From Rhizophlyctis rosea (lineage: Eukaryota > Chytridiomycota > Chytridiomycetes > Rhizophlyctidales > Rhizophlyctidaceae): a stretch of DNA of 64,000 nt. Positions 12,736-23,841 of the stretch are shown here, piece by piece. Where the stretch lies: assembly GCA_027596075.1 (NCBI GenBank), contig JADGJC010000161.1, positions 1 to 64,000 on the forward strand, in the 5' to 3' direction. The stretch's first letter is position 1; every line of letters begins with the position of its first letter. A program made the translations under genes and the position numbers. The notes beneath the pieces are model-generated. The model made no database searches, was not told where the DNA came from, and saw only the letters and a program-made list of their open reading frames with translations.

Positions 12736-14493
12736 CACAATTTCACGTCCTATTCGTAAGGTACTTTCCTTCCCAAAAACAACCCGACCCCCTACATGCA
12801 AACCCTCGCAGCCTCCTTCAATACAGTTTAAAGGCGCCATCAAACGATCAAGCTTTCGAGTATGTCCAGAGCGTGCAATCCCATCTTTGTACATCTTCTT
12901 TTTACACTCCGGAACCTACAAGCATCGGACAGTCAGGAGCAATATCAAGCAATAATCAACCCACGCCTACTCCACCGCGGCTTCCACCCTCCACGTCGCC
13001 ATAATCAGACCATTCTATCGTGCGTGTCCGGCTCATTCATATGCAACAATAACTCGACACTTCTTTTTGGGTTTGTCGTTCACACACCGTTTTGACACTA
13101 TGGAAAAAAGAATCAGTGACCATATTGGAGAATGTGGTTCCATTTACCTCCCAGCAGGAAAGGGTAACCTCCGAATCACTTCGCTCTGTGGCTGATACGC
13201 ACAGCAGGAGCATTAAGTACACTCTCGGGAATTCCTGCTGGCCACTCAAGCAAACACCGGAGACGTCAACAAGAAGAAAAATGAAACGGCTCCCACGACC
13301 CCAGTTCGAAGTCGAGAGAGAACTCTCATACTTTTCATTTGAAGGAGATCATAACTTTCCTCATCGACATGTACGTAATTCGAAAAAAGCTTGCGCGCAT
13401 TGTCCGTTTGGGAACATACTATTTGGAGCGTCCCACATCTTCATGCACACATTAACACAACCTCTCAACCGACATGTCGGCGCTCGTCTTCTTGATGATA
13501 AGGTTACGAGCTCAGCTCGCAGATGGAGGCCGGTCCGAGAACCTTGACGGACCATTCTTTTTGCAATCTCTGTAGCGTTTGAAAAAAAAAGAAAGTTTTA
13601 AAGGGATCTCACCCATTTGTTGGTCCGGCTTGCATTAACCTGTAACAAGAAGACCATATTCGGGCCCTTCTTTCCCTAAGACCTCGATTCTTCAATCCTT
13701 CCTCCCTCTCCACTGATCATAATTCATAACCACTTCATAGGGTCTCCACCTGCCCGATGACAAGCTCATGACACTCAGCACATCTTCACTTGATACGTAG
13801 ACGATATATTGAATTTGAAATGCGGAGGAAAAAAGCCCGGCTACCAGATCCACCGCATTAAGCCCCATACACCTTCCGCCAGCAAGGAGCAAACATCCAC
13901 CACATCTCAAATTAGGTCACCAATTCTGAAGCGGAGTGAACCAGACAAGTTAGAACACTTGGTACAACCCCTCCGTAACAACTCCAACCATTAGAAACGA
14001 CGTTGTCATGACTTAGGGCGCACCCATACGTCTTGATTTGAAGCAAGTTGCTCATTTCTTGTGAATAGCTCATACATATACACCTCACTGTTGACTTAGG
14101 CCCTGTACACTGTTCAGGCTCTTTATGCACGGTATCATTAACCTTCTACACTTTCAACTGATTCACTAGTGTTGGATCCCCTCCTCTCAGTACGCTACTT
14201 TCCGGTAGACAGTGGCAATCTATCCTGCCGACTATTCGGGACATGCCCCTTTGCGCACCACTGCCTCGAACTTTGCGAAACAAGCTTAGAGACATTCGCG
14301 CGCAAGTATTTTCAAAGGGTCTCGGTTTGACGCATAACTAGCCAAGACAATGGTGTGATTCTTAAAAAGCTTATATCTTTGTTACCGATTTTCTCTTTCC
14401 GCCGCTAACATCAAATTACCGAACTCCGCACTTTTTACTCTTTTTATTCACTTTGGCCCAACAGCACCCCACTGCCCTCAAATCATGACAAAC

Positions 14494-14600
14494 ACGTTTT
14501 GCAGAGTTATAGGCAACGTCGCCCCATCCTGCCGCTCATCACACATATGTTTATTTATGCCACCATATCTTCTAGGAAGCAAACCCAAACGACAACCGAC
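14494..14600. repeat. Diverged dispersed repeat C, copy 1
   Basis: Matches 18238-18345: both run 'tttgcagag', then 'aggcaacgtcgcccc', then 'tcatcacac' and 'gggaagcaaa'-like blocks in the same order and orientation. The spacing differs by some 15-20 nt. Confidence 0.5.
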
Positions 14601-14669
14601 TGGTCTTCCCATTACATGCTCCAAACTCTCAATAGAACCCACTGTCCATCAATTTCAAGTGAAATGGGA

Positions 14670-14850
14670 TACGTGGGGTGAGCGAACGAGAGGTTTGGAC
14701 CTAGATGCTCATCACGCGTATCTGTGCGGGGTGTTTGAAGAGTTTGAGTTTTGTAAAGTCTCGCGAGTGCATCGAATGCATACCTTTCGCGATGGAGTTG
14801 TTGGTAGTTTTGAAACACCCGATTTCAATATCATGACGGGTAGAAATTGC
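14670..14850. repeat. Diverged dispersed repeat A, copy 2
   Basis: Second copy of the repeat at 11065-11290. It lies inside a 130-codon plus-strand open frame (14485-14877) that has no recognisable domain. That frame is not conserved in the other copy, so I do not call it a gene. Confidence 0.5.
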
Positions 14851-15794
14851 ACTGGCAAGATGGACAAACATATTTAAGGAGCTGTCCTCTTTCCGCATAT
14901 AAGCCTCTGCTCTAGTGGGCTGAGACTGAGATTTCATCAACTCAACATTCTCCCTTCCATTTGATTTCTCCGGATCGCAGCTAATATAGTGATATCAGTC
15001 AGGTATGATACCTAGAGCAAATCAGACGGTCATCACCTGAGCACCCAGATTAAGTAAAAAGGTCAACTTGGGTTAACCACGTTGTTGAATCATGAAAATG
15101 AATATCGAAACGTGCAGAGTAATTCCCTTTCTTACGCATGGAGGAGAATGGATGTTGTTTGGAATGGTCCTTCAGTGTGCAGGTGTGGGATTTGTTGTTC
15201 TTTTTCCGGCCCTTTGTTCAATCTCTCTCTCTCGTCTCCAATCATGCTCCTGTAGCAGCCTTTGACACATTCCAGAATAATATCTCTGTATATGAGTACC
15301 AAAAACCCTATATACCACTGTGCGAAATGTCTTCATCCTTTCTCTTCAGGACATCGTGAATCTTGTAGATGCCGTATGATCTCTGAGCTTGGAAGTGAGA
15401 AACAACAGCAGCCGAGCAAGGGGCTGGCCTTCACGACTCAAAAGAAGACGATCACCCTCGGCAGTTGGATCAGAACCACAGCTAATATAGATCCGTGCAT
15501 ATTCCTGTCATCAGTGCAACTACTACATCCATTGCCACATTCCAATCTTCCCAAATGAATGATCCCTATGACAAGCTTGACATGTATAGCAATTTTTCAG
15601 AATGCAGGAATTCAGAAAAAGCAACCATGGGCTCACTCACTTCACATATGCAAGTCTGTCATGACATTTATCTCTCCCCTCTTCATTTTGGCTGGAGCTG
15701 GTTTTGTCTTTACTGGCCCATCCGTGGAGCTATTTGCGAATGGACGTTGGCGACTCATCTTCCGCTCTCCATTCATGAATTCAGTCAAAAACAA

Positions 15795-15875
15795 TGGGTT
15801 GAAGTCAAACAGATAAGCACCTTGAGAAGCGAGACCAGCGAGGGTGTCTGCATTGATCTAATCAATATGAAACAG
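15795..15875. repeat. Diverged dispersed repeat B, copy 2
   Basis: Second copy of the repeat at 12665-12735, with a small insertion between its two conserved blocks. Confidence 0.45.
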
Positions 15876-17236
15876 TGAGAATAAGCAGCCCGTTCGAGAC
15901 TTCTTTCTTTCCTCCTCTCCGTAGACCATCATATCCAAATCGGAATACGCAATCTCAACCACGATAGAAAATACCCATCATGGTGGTACTTTTTCAGGCA
16001 CATCCGGAGCGTTACAATCCCACGTTCGAACGGAGGCTCTTTATCATTCAGCAGAAGTATCAGACAACCCATGCATAAACCAACATCGCTGTATTCCGAC
16101 CATTCCACGAAGGCAGCGTGGACATGTCCAACTTATTCATATTCAAAAGTGTCCCAACATTTCTATTTGGCTGCCCTTCACATTTCACTCACTTCATACT
16201 GCCGGAACAAAAAAGAACCGGCGACCACATCCTCCATATTGCGCCCAACTTGAATGAGCTTCCCCCGATAAGGTCCTGAGCGTAAACCTGGAGCAACATG
16301 AACCGCACAATCAGTGAAACCTCCCGTCACAACGAGGGAGACTATAGGTTGATCGCCCCAGCCTCAACGTGCCCGTCAAGGCGAATGTGAGAACCTCAGT
16401 CAACGATTGTTGCGTGCCAATCCAGATTGTGCTTTCAACAGAGCTCAAAAGAAATTTCTCACAAGTATTGGAAGTGCCCTCAATTTCACTGGCTTGCAAC
16501 ATAAAGACTGACATTCATGCCTTTTCCTTTGGCTTTTTGCCTGTTTGATTTGCACTTTTCCCCGTTCTCCACTGAGACAATCCATCTACCATACCTGAAC
16601 ACCGCCGATGAAGCTCGACCGCTGTATACCAAAATGCGTTCACTTCCCCAAAAACGAAGTTTGAGAACTAAAAGGTTTCGGTTGTAAGGTGGTTTGTCAC
16701 CTTCTCCCTGCCATCATGACACTTGTACCCTACATCCAAACAGCCTAATGACTTGTCAGTGTCGTTCTCAACCCGATCTCATACGTGCGGTCAACTGCGA
16801 ATGACCGACAGATCCATCGGTACGCATGCATCACAAAATCTTTCCTTCTACAACCTTTTCGAATCCGTCAATTGGAGCTCTTCCCTTAATTGGACGCAAC
16901 TTAGGGCGTTCAAAAAAAGTCACTCGCGCAGGCATGATCCGCGATTCCTGTTCAATGGTTGATCCTACCGTTGAACTCGGCGGAGCGTTGTAATGGATGA
17001 TATGATGTGTATTTTACGTTGGCAAAAGTCAGCGACCGAACTACCCACTCCTGCGAAAAAATCTGTACAATGAATCAAAGGGTGATCCACAACCGGTCCT
17101 CCTACATTAATCAGCGAAATGAATTGTCTGCGCCGCAAACGATCTACATCACCGGACTAGGTTGGATATACGGAATGTCGTGTATGTACAGTTGGTGGAT
17201 GTCTCCGATAATGTGATGAGAAGGGTGGCCGCGGCA

Positions 17237-17326
17237 TCAACGTTTCCAGACTGGTTGGCCTTCGCCTTCGAGTCGGGGCACGCGGACCACTGGCATGTCT
17301 CGGTCTTCCAGGTTTTGTTCTGCCAT
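17237..17326 (-). pseudogene. Detached copy of the last COX16 exon
   Basis: Reading minus, this encodes 29 residues ending in VWKR and a stop, starting MAEQNLEDRDM. It closely parallels exon 3 of the COX16 gene at 18839-18928 (MAEQDLEDWDM ... QPVWKR). It carries a 2-codon insertion (PV) and a few substitutions, but no stop or frameshift. The 3' flank (about 17180-17236) also resembles the COX16 3' flank, so the duplication covered exon and UTR. The acceptor and codons before the second Met are not conserved, and no copies of COX16 exons 1 or 2 were found upstream. Most likely a partial, non-functional duplicate; an alternative terminal exon is less likely. Confidence 0.75.
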
Positions 17327-17931
17327 GAGGGACGTGAGAATTGGTCATGACTGACCTTGCCGTGTGGACCCAATCGGAGTTTCCAAGGTATTATGAAGCT
17401 GCCACAATCGGCCTCATGGAAGAACCCGCCTGCATGGCGCCAAACACGGTGATTGCTACGTTATTTATAGACTGACGCCAAAGCGTTTCTCACATCAAGT
17501 GTAAAGGTCTTCTCCACCCGGATACCCAACGAGAACGAAACATAATTCCGTTTTCGCTGTATCGCATCTTCTTTTTAAACTTTGTGAAGATGCAAAACTT
17601 TCAAGGCCAACATTTAGCACTGCAGTTGGTGGTTCGGGGAGAAGATTCAATTCACTCAAGTAATGACCATCCATTTAAAGTCGAAGCATCTTTGCCGAAT
17701 CCATTGTTGTTAATATTTTTGCGATGTCTCATATACTCCTTATGGGTCCACCAGTCAGCGTAGTGGCGGTACGCAAACACACTATCAACTTTTCAAAGAG
17801 CTGCAAGCCCCCTTACACCTCGGATATTGTCAGCAAAATCCGCTTTGCCTTGTGTCTGTTCAAAGCAATCGCCGCTTCTTTTTCAACCCCAGTTTACATA
17901 TATGTTCCTCCAATAAACCGCCCCTCCAATT

Positions 17932-17941
17932 NNNNNNNNNN
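17932..17941. other. Assembly gap (10 N)
   Basis: Ten consecutive N. The true gap size is unknown. Confidence 1.
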
Positions 17942-18237
17942 CATGTCTTCAGCGTCCACTGACTACTCCTAACATGAGTCTGCTCAACCAAAAGTACCAA
18001 ACTCGAACAAGCCGAAAGTGAGCACATGTTGAGTTGAAGGTAGCAAAATCTCGACCAGCGATTTGCGTTCTGCTCTGTCGATTGCACCTTCTTTTTTCAA
18101 CCGTTCTTCTTGTGTCGGTCGAGGACAGCAACTCCGCGGATCAGAAACTTTCGCTTGCGATGACCCAACATCCCCCATAACCCTTTGGAGTATCATTCTC
18201 AGTTTCGAAAGATCATCACCATTGGCCGAATGCGTAT

Positions 18238-18345
18238 GACAGTTTGCAGAGCATGGCAGGCAACGTCGCCCCCCATCCACCGCACTTTGTTCTCATCACA
18301 CTGTGTGTTTTTTTCCAGGCCCTGATTCTTTTGGGAAGCAAAAAA
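18238..18345. repeat. Diverged dispersed repeat C, copy 2
   Basis: Partner of 14494-14600; see that entry for the shared blocks. Confidence 0.5.
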
Positions 18346-18838
18346 CCAGAAAACTAGGATCGTTCAGGGTCGTCTTCTCATTGCAAATTTCTAAATCTCC
18401 AGAAGATATACATGCTGGTTTGAATGCCCCTTCCGTAATGGTGATGTGGGCGTGGTTCCATTGAGCCGACTTCAGTTCATCGATAAGTAGCGTTTTCCTC
18501 AAATATCAAAACTGAAGCTCCCTCGAAATCACTTCACTAATTTCACTGGACGAAAAAGGGAACCCAATCCCAAAATAGCCTTCTGAGGCTCAGGTCAAAT
18601 TCCACCAATGCTGCATTTCGAATCTGAAAGAGGGAAAGCGGATCATACTCAGTACCATTGCCTATCAGGGAACATTGCCAAACTTGCTCATGCTATACTC
18701 TACAGTAAAAATGTGCTTTTATATACAACTTATCTTCCAACATGCACAGAGCACAATAGAAGTATATGGGTATAAGAAGTGCGTATGTACAATTGATTCG
18801 ATGAATGTGATCATGCGAGGTGAAAGTTGAGGCCGGCA

Positions 18839-19577
18839 TCAACGTTTCCAGACTGGTTGTTCTTCGCCTTCCGGACGGGGCACGCGGACCATGTCCCAGT
18901 CTTCTAAGTCTTGTTCTGCCATCATTTTCTGTACGAGTGGGAATGATGTGTGAGTGTGATGGATGGATGACATCGGACGTGCCGAGCATTCTGACTCGGG
19001 GATACTTGTCCCGCCCAACTATGGCCTCCCTTCTCTTCATTCGACGTTTCCCATTTGCTACTGCCCACGATCCCAGCAAATTTCTCACCACCACCAACCC
19101 AGACTCAACCGTCCTCAACACCGCTTTCACGATCAAACTCGTTCCTCCGCCGCGTCGTGCAGCGTTTCCCCCCATGCCCGGTCCAAGCCACCCAACTCCC
19201 ATTCTGCTACGACTCCGCCATTCTGCCCGAGGCAAAAGGCTCCACCAAAACATAGAGTCTCAACCCACCCTATATTCTTCCTCCACGTCCACAGGTTTCG
19301 CGTCGGGATCTAAGCCGAGGGCTTCAGCTTTGCTGACCTGCTCACCAAATCGATCAGTAACATGGCCTGTTCCTTATAACAACACCTTTTGAGCCCACTC
19401 AGGTAGCATTCAAAAATAAGTAAGAACACACACCGCCTGAACTTTCTTTGCTTGATAGTCATATTTTGTTTGCGTTATGTGAGAGAGGGCGTAGGAGCCA
19501 CCTACTATTGTTGCGAGGAAGGGTATTCCCATTGTTAGGAAGTTGTTGCGTTTTCGGGCGGCGCGGAGGAAGGACAT
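18839..19577 (-). CDS. COX16: COX16, cytochrome c oxidase assembly protein
   Basis: Inner mitochondrial membrane assembly factor for complex IV (in known systems it acts with COX2 and COX1 maturation). Three exons, all joined in phase 0: 19577-19434, 19337-19269 and 18928-18839, with donors GTGTGT and GTGGGT and acceptors GAGCAG and GTACAG. The product is 100 residues, the usual size. It has an N-terminal basic segment (RAARKRNNFLTMGIPF), one membrane segment (FLATIVGGSYAL, the family's GxP...IVGGS signature), the TKYDYQ stretch, the VDVEEEYR stretch and a C-terminal EDWDMVRVPRPEG motif, like the DDWKNIRGPRPW of animal COX16. Head to head with OST4. The terminal exon has a decayed duplicate at 17237-17326. 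Confidence 0.93.
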
Positions 19578-20252
19578 TGTGTGTAGGCGGTTGTGAGGTG
19601 GCGGAGAAGCGGTCGTGTGGTGGTGGATGTTGGAGCGTGAGGAGACGTGGTTGGGGAGGAACGGGGTTGGATGTGGGAGAGTGCGAAAGGAGTATAGGAG
19701 AGGTCAGAGAGCAAGGGAGAGGCGGAGTGAGCAGAGAGTGAGCTTGCGAGGGATGGATGAGTCATCGACACCCCCCAGCCACATTGATGAAAGTGGTGAT
19801 CATGCTGATCTCACTCCTGATGGTGTGTCGAAGCCTTCAATCTTGCCATCTTGCTATCTTGGCACTTCTTCCACCGAGACCTCCTTTCGCCATCCCCATC
19901 CCGCCGTGTCCTATACCTAACAAACATCGTCCTACCGTAGAGGCCAAAAGACCACCACACACAAGTGCTTATAGCTGCTCGGTATTGGTCAACTCCACTA
20001 GGTAAGTACCCTTCTTGGCCAAAGTCATAGTCCCGCAGGCCGTGCCATTCAGGCCGAGTTGCAACCCAGTCCTGACCTTTCCCAAAGATCGCATCCCGTC
20101 CCTCCCACACCGTCACCCGTCTTCCTTACACACACTAGGTATACACATCTCCTTTCCTTCTATCCGTTTGTCCCGTCCTCCTCCTCCTCACTCCCAGGAC
20201 TTCCCAACTCACTGCCCCCTCCCCACAGTTCCCACCTCCCACACACATAAAA
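19578..20252. promoter_or_regulatory. Divergent COX16/OST4 intergenic region
   Basis: About 675 bases between two start codons pointing away from each other, so it must hold both promoters, perhaps shared. The OST4 side is pyrimidine-rich (20090-20250). A 5' UTR intron there is possible because several AG acceptors follow long C/T runs. No TATA box stands out. Confidence 0.5.
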
Positions 20253-20360
20253 ATGATCACCGACGTCCAACTCGACGCAGCCGTCAAACTCCTCGGTGCC
20301 CTCGTCTTCACCCTCATCATAGTCTACCACTGGGTCGACGTAAACTCCAGGAAGCGTTGA
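20253..20360 (+). CDS. OST4: OST4, small subunit of oligosaccharyltransferase
   Basis: A complete 35-codon gene, well below usual ORF cut-offs. It starts MITDVQLDAAVKLLGALV and ends VYHWVDVNSRKR and stop. The MITDVQL start, single membrane helix (about residues 9-26), YHxV motif and short basic cytosolic tail match OST4 of fungi and animals (36-37 residues). The known role is a single-pass ER membrane subunit that holds STT3 with its thioredoxin-like partner (OST3/OST6) in the N-glycosylation complex. The start context is A-rich (cataaaaATG). Single exon, divergent from COX16. Confidence 0.93.
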   Translation: MITDVQLDAAVKLLGALVFTLIIVYHWVDVNSRKR

Positions 20361-21022
20361 TAGAAGTTCCTTCCCATACGCGCACATACATATAGCACCA
20401 GAGGCTTTCTTACACCACTTGCATCGGATTGTATCATATGTAATATACCCAGTTCTTCTTTGAGGATGTTTGTGGTTGGTGGTTGCTATTGGAATGTTGT
20501 GAAGTCTCTGTTGTGACGACGGCGAAGAAAACGACCGTAGATCGTTTACGCGGTCGTTCACTTCGACGGCCAGGAATCTTCTTCTGGTCTTGGTCGCTTT
20601 GTTTTTGCCGTCGAGGTGAAATGGGTCGTGATGTTGTAACACTCAATTCCATCTTGCAGTTGAACGTGCGTGGACCTCCGACATGCATCGAAAAGGACTC
20701 TCTTCCTTCCACCAAATCTCCAGCCTGATCACTTCTATACCTTTTTTCTCGAAAGAAGGGTAAGAAGTCCCTGCAAGTCTTCCGCTCATTTCTCTTCCCT
20801 ACGGTATAAATATGCCCTTCGATTACTTTGAAAGGTATATACCCGTCTTCTTCTTTGACAGATCGGCTGACTCGTTTACAGAAGCGAAAACAATGAACAA
20901 CGTCGCGGCGACAATGATGGCAACAACTAGCCCTTAGCCGGAATATTGGACATGTTGATTCAGCAGGATGGCTAATTGAATTATCAATCTCAAATTTCAT
21001 GTGCGGATCTGGAAGCTTGTTG

Positions 21023-21105
21023 ACTTTCTCGATCTTGCAGCACGGCTTCTCGTCGGTTGCTACAATGCAGGCGGTTGTAGTTGAGGAGAAGGTGAGATGG
21101 GCCTA
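21023..21105. repeat. Diverged dispersed repeat D, copy 1
   Basis: Matches 23140-23225 in the same orientation: 'ttgactttctcgatcttgca' against 'ctgacttttttcgatcttgca', then 'gcac--cttct', and then 'ggcggttgtagttgaggaga' against 'ggtggtggtagttgaggaga'. Minus-strand translation gives LLLNY...R(R/Q)E.VLQDR in both. Confidence 0.65.
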
Positions 21106-23139
21106 CAATAACACTGTACGATCCGATGTATAACACGATGAGGTTGCTCACGGGATCATCATAGGTGACCAATCTGGGTCTTCCAAACAGTACGTTTTTT
21201 CCCTCTTCGGCTATGGCAACTACTCTGGGTCTTAAGCTAATGTTCCGCAACTGCGGACTTCACATCCAAAGAAACATCGAGGAAACAAGCCCTCGTTCTT
21301 CCATTAATTTCCATGCACTTTCCTTTTTTGTGGGGAAGATGGATGATACAGTCCCTGGAGGTGTTCGAGCTATTATGTAAACGAGCTTGAAATTTGGTTG
21401 TCGAGTGTATGGAAAGGGTACATCGCAGCCATACCATCGGAGTCCTGCAATATGTGAACTGAGCACGATCAATGGGTGGGTTGTTCAGCTCCATTGTGGT
21501 CCGAAGGTGGACTTCCATGATTGTTGGTGTTTGAAGTACGCACTCCAGTGAAGTAAGTACCGTCACCGTAGCCAGTAAGTTCTGAAAGAGTTGAAAGCCT
21601 GCCCTTTCCATCACGATCCATCATTTGAGGCGTTCTCACTTGCTGGCTGTCCTTGCATCTGCCGTATATTTCTCTTTTTACTCTTTTTGCATCTCACAAA
21701 AGAATGATTGATGGAAATACTTTGATATTTCTGGGTAGTTGATCACCATCCCAATGTTCGGTAGCTACGGTGCAGAATGACTCGTCAAGCGGGAACCCTT
21801 CGTCGTTCCATGGTGCACGAGACTGTTTTGTTTGATAGAAGGTTGCTATTCAATGCCTTCCCGAAATGCTTTTCTTTTGTCTGACGGCAGGTCGTTTGAT
21901 TGCCCTTGTTATGTTTAATTGTAAAGGAACGTAAAGTGACTTGACTATCAACTCAATTGGAGTGCGATCGGAATATGGTACCTCGACTGCCCAGTGTAGC
22001 TCGCGTTAGGCATTTTTGCAACTTTCTTTTTTGGGGTTGCAACCCAAATGTTTTACTGCAGTGGGGAATTCCGCAATCCCCGTATATGGCAATTGTGCCA
22101 GTTGGCTGTCGGTTCCCTCATCCTGTCCATGAGCATGTTTCATTTTTTGTTTTCATAGCACAATCTCTGGTCCGTTCCCACAATCCACATGGTGCGCCAT
22201 GCAACGTACAAGACGATGGGGTTCCACACAGGAGCGTCGTCGTGGTCAGTGTGTAATCGATTGACCGAAATGGTATCAGTAGGTTGATTTTTTTGCGCTG
22301 CATCACCCTCCTTGGCAATGGACTTCTAGTGAACACTCGGTTTTGCGTTTGACAACTCTGACACAAATCCAAACATTGTTTGAAGGAAATCAACAGCCCC
22401 TTTCTTCCATTGCGTCAGCAGCCGCCCTCATGTTCCTTTTTGTCCGACATTCGGTGACTTTCAATATTTCCGAGGTCACTGGTTGCTCATAAACTTATAA
22501 TCCCCGCCGTCAACGTCAGAAATAGTAGTATACTCTACGAGATGACCGCGTGGCGCCAACCCCACAAAAATACCTTTCGGAAAGCAGTGAAAAACTCCGT
22601 CTGAGCATGCAATGGCGATGAGCCCTTGATGTCGTTTGAGGGTGGAATTCTAGCAATCATTTTTTCTTCAAGATTTCAAATATGCGCTGCCAACTCAAGT
22701 GCAGATGCAAGGTAACAACGTTGACTAGAGCCTTATCAATTCCTAGGACGACCGCAAGAATAGGATCAAAAAGGGAGAGAATAGGATCTCCCTTTTTGAA
22801 CTTTTCAGGCATAAACTGCGGGCTGAAGGCCTCCAGTGTTGAAATGTGCCTGGGAGTAGTACATTGCTGCAAACTCGGTTCCATACCAGTGTATGACCCA
22901 TCCTCACTTCCTGGCACTCCGTGTATATTTTGGTCTCTTGTGGACTGTAGTGCACTGAGTGATGGGCATACTCGTGAAGACTGCATGGTGATCACCATCA
23001 CGAAGTTCCATACAGAGCGACTCGTCATGCGGGATACCGTCGTCCCCCTTTCCACAGGCCTGTATGGTTTGTGGCAATGCTGATCGGACAAGGCGACCGG
23101 TTGGACAATCAGTTTCAAGTTGATGTCGATACGGGAGTT

Positions 23140-23225
23140 TGCTGACTTTTTTCGATCTTGCAGCACCACTTCTTGGCGACTGCCACACTTCAGGTGGTGG
23201 TAGTTGAGGAGAGGGATAGGACGAT
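23140..23225. repeat. Diverged dispersed repeat D, copy 2
   Basis: Second copy of the repeat at 21023-21105, roughly 80 percent alike by eye over its conserved blocks. Confidence 0.65.
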
Positions 23226-23841
23226 GATACACAGTTCAAAGTACGAACCGCTAAAAAGGTCGCCCGTAGAATTGTGCGGGTTAAATCAATATATTATGAT
23301 TCAATCGCGCGAACATGATTTTTCTTTTGCTCTGCCAACTTTCCTTGGGATTTGGACTTTCAGCGAACCCTCGGCATTTGCGGTCGGACGTCTAACTCAA
23401 TCATGGATCGAGAGAGCAAAGAATCCTTCTTCCAGTGTTTGCTCTATGGCGGTTTGCGTTCGTTTTTGTACAACACTGGTCATCGTACCATCCTTAAACC
23501 TTAGTTTGTAATCAATTTCCCTGCTACGTGCTTCAATAGTAGTATATGTTGCCGGGCCCATGTCAGAATCTTAAACATATTCCCGGAAGCATAAAAGTCC
23601 AGTTAGAGCATGTGTAGTGGGCGACTGATCAGCCTCCGGTGTTGTTCGAGAGGTTCAGTCTGCTTCATTTTTGCACTTGCAGCTTGTTCGGGATAACTTC
23701 TGCCTGTTTTTGATGTACTTGACACAACTGTCCGATTGTGTCAACGTCTGGCGATTGCCCCAACAATGTCTCTGTATTCCTAGCCGACCACAGACAAATA
23801 CATACAATAATATAAATAAATAATTTACATATACATCATCA

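Larger units (their letters stand above)
11291..17236. other. Gene desert, part 2
   Basis: Apart from the repeat copies listed separately I see no gene. A 151-codon plus-strand frame at 13092-13547 has no known motif and no splice context. The stretch looks like neutrally drifting sequence containing old duplicated fragments. Confidence 0.55.
17327..18838. other. Gene-poor stretch downstream of COX16
   Basis: Contains the 10-N gap and repeat C copy 2. No coding frame can be supported. The COX16 3' UTR and polyadenylation site should lie near the right end. Confidence 0.6.
20361..23841. other. Gene-poor stretch between OST4 and the GT2 gene
   Basis: Holds no gene I can support. It contains two diverged copies of a repeat (21023-21105 and 23140-23225), and further weak similarity between about 21775-21815 and 23015-23050. 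The minus-strand frames at 20434-21000 and 22657-23232 (188 and 191 codons) share only the repeat-derived segment and show no domain. Confidence 0.55.

Noticed and set aside
13092..13547. 151-codon plus-strand open frame
   Set aside because: No domain, signal peptide or splice context. The length is unremarkable in this much non-coding DNA.
17162..17350. Plus-strand 62-codon frame over the COX16 exon copy
   Set aside because: The similarity to COX16 is on the minus strand, so the plus frame is its shadow.
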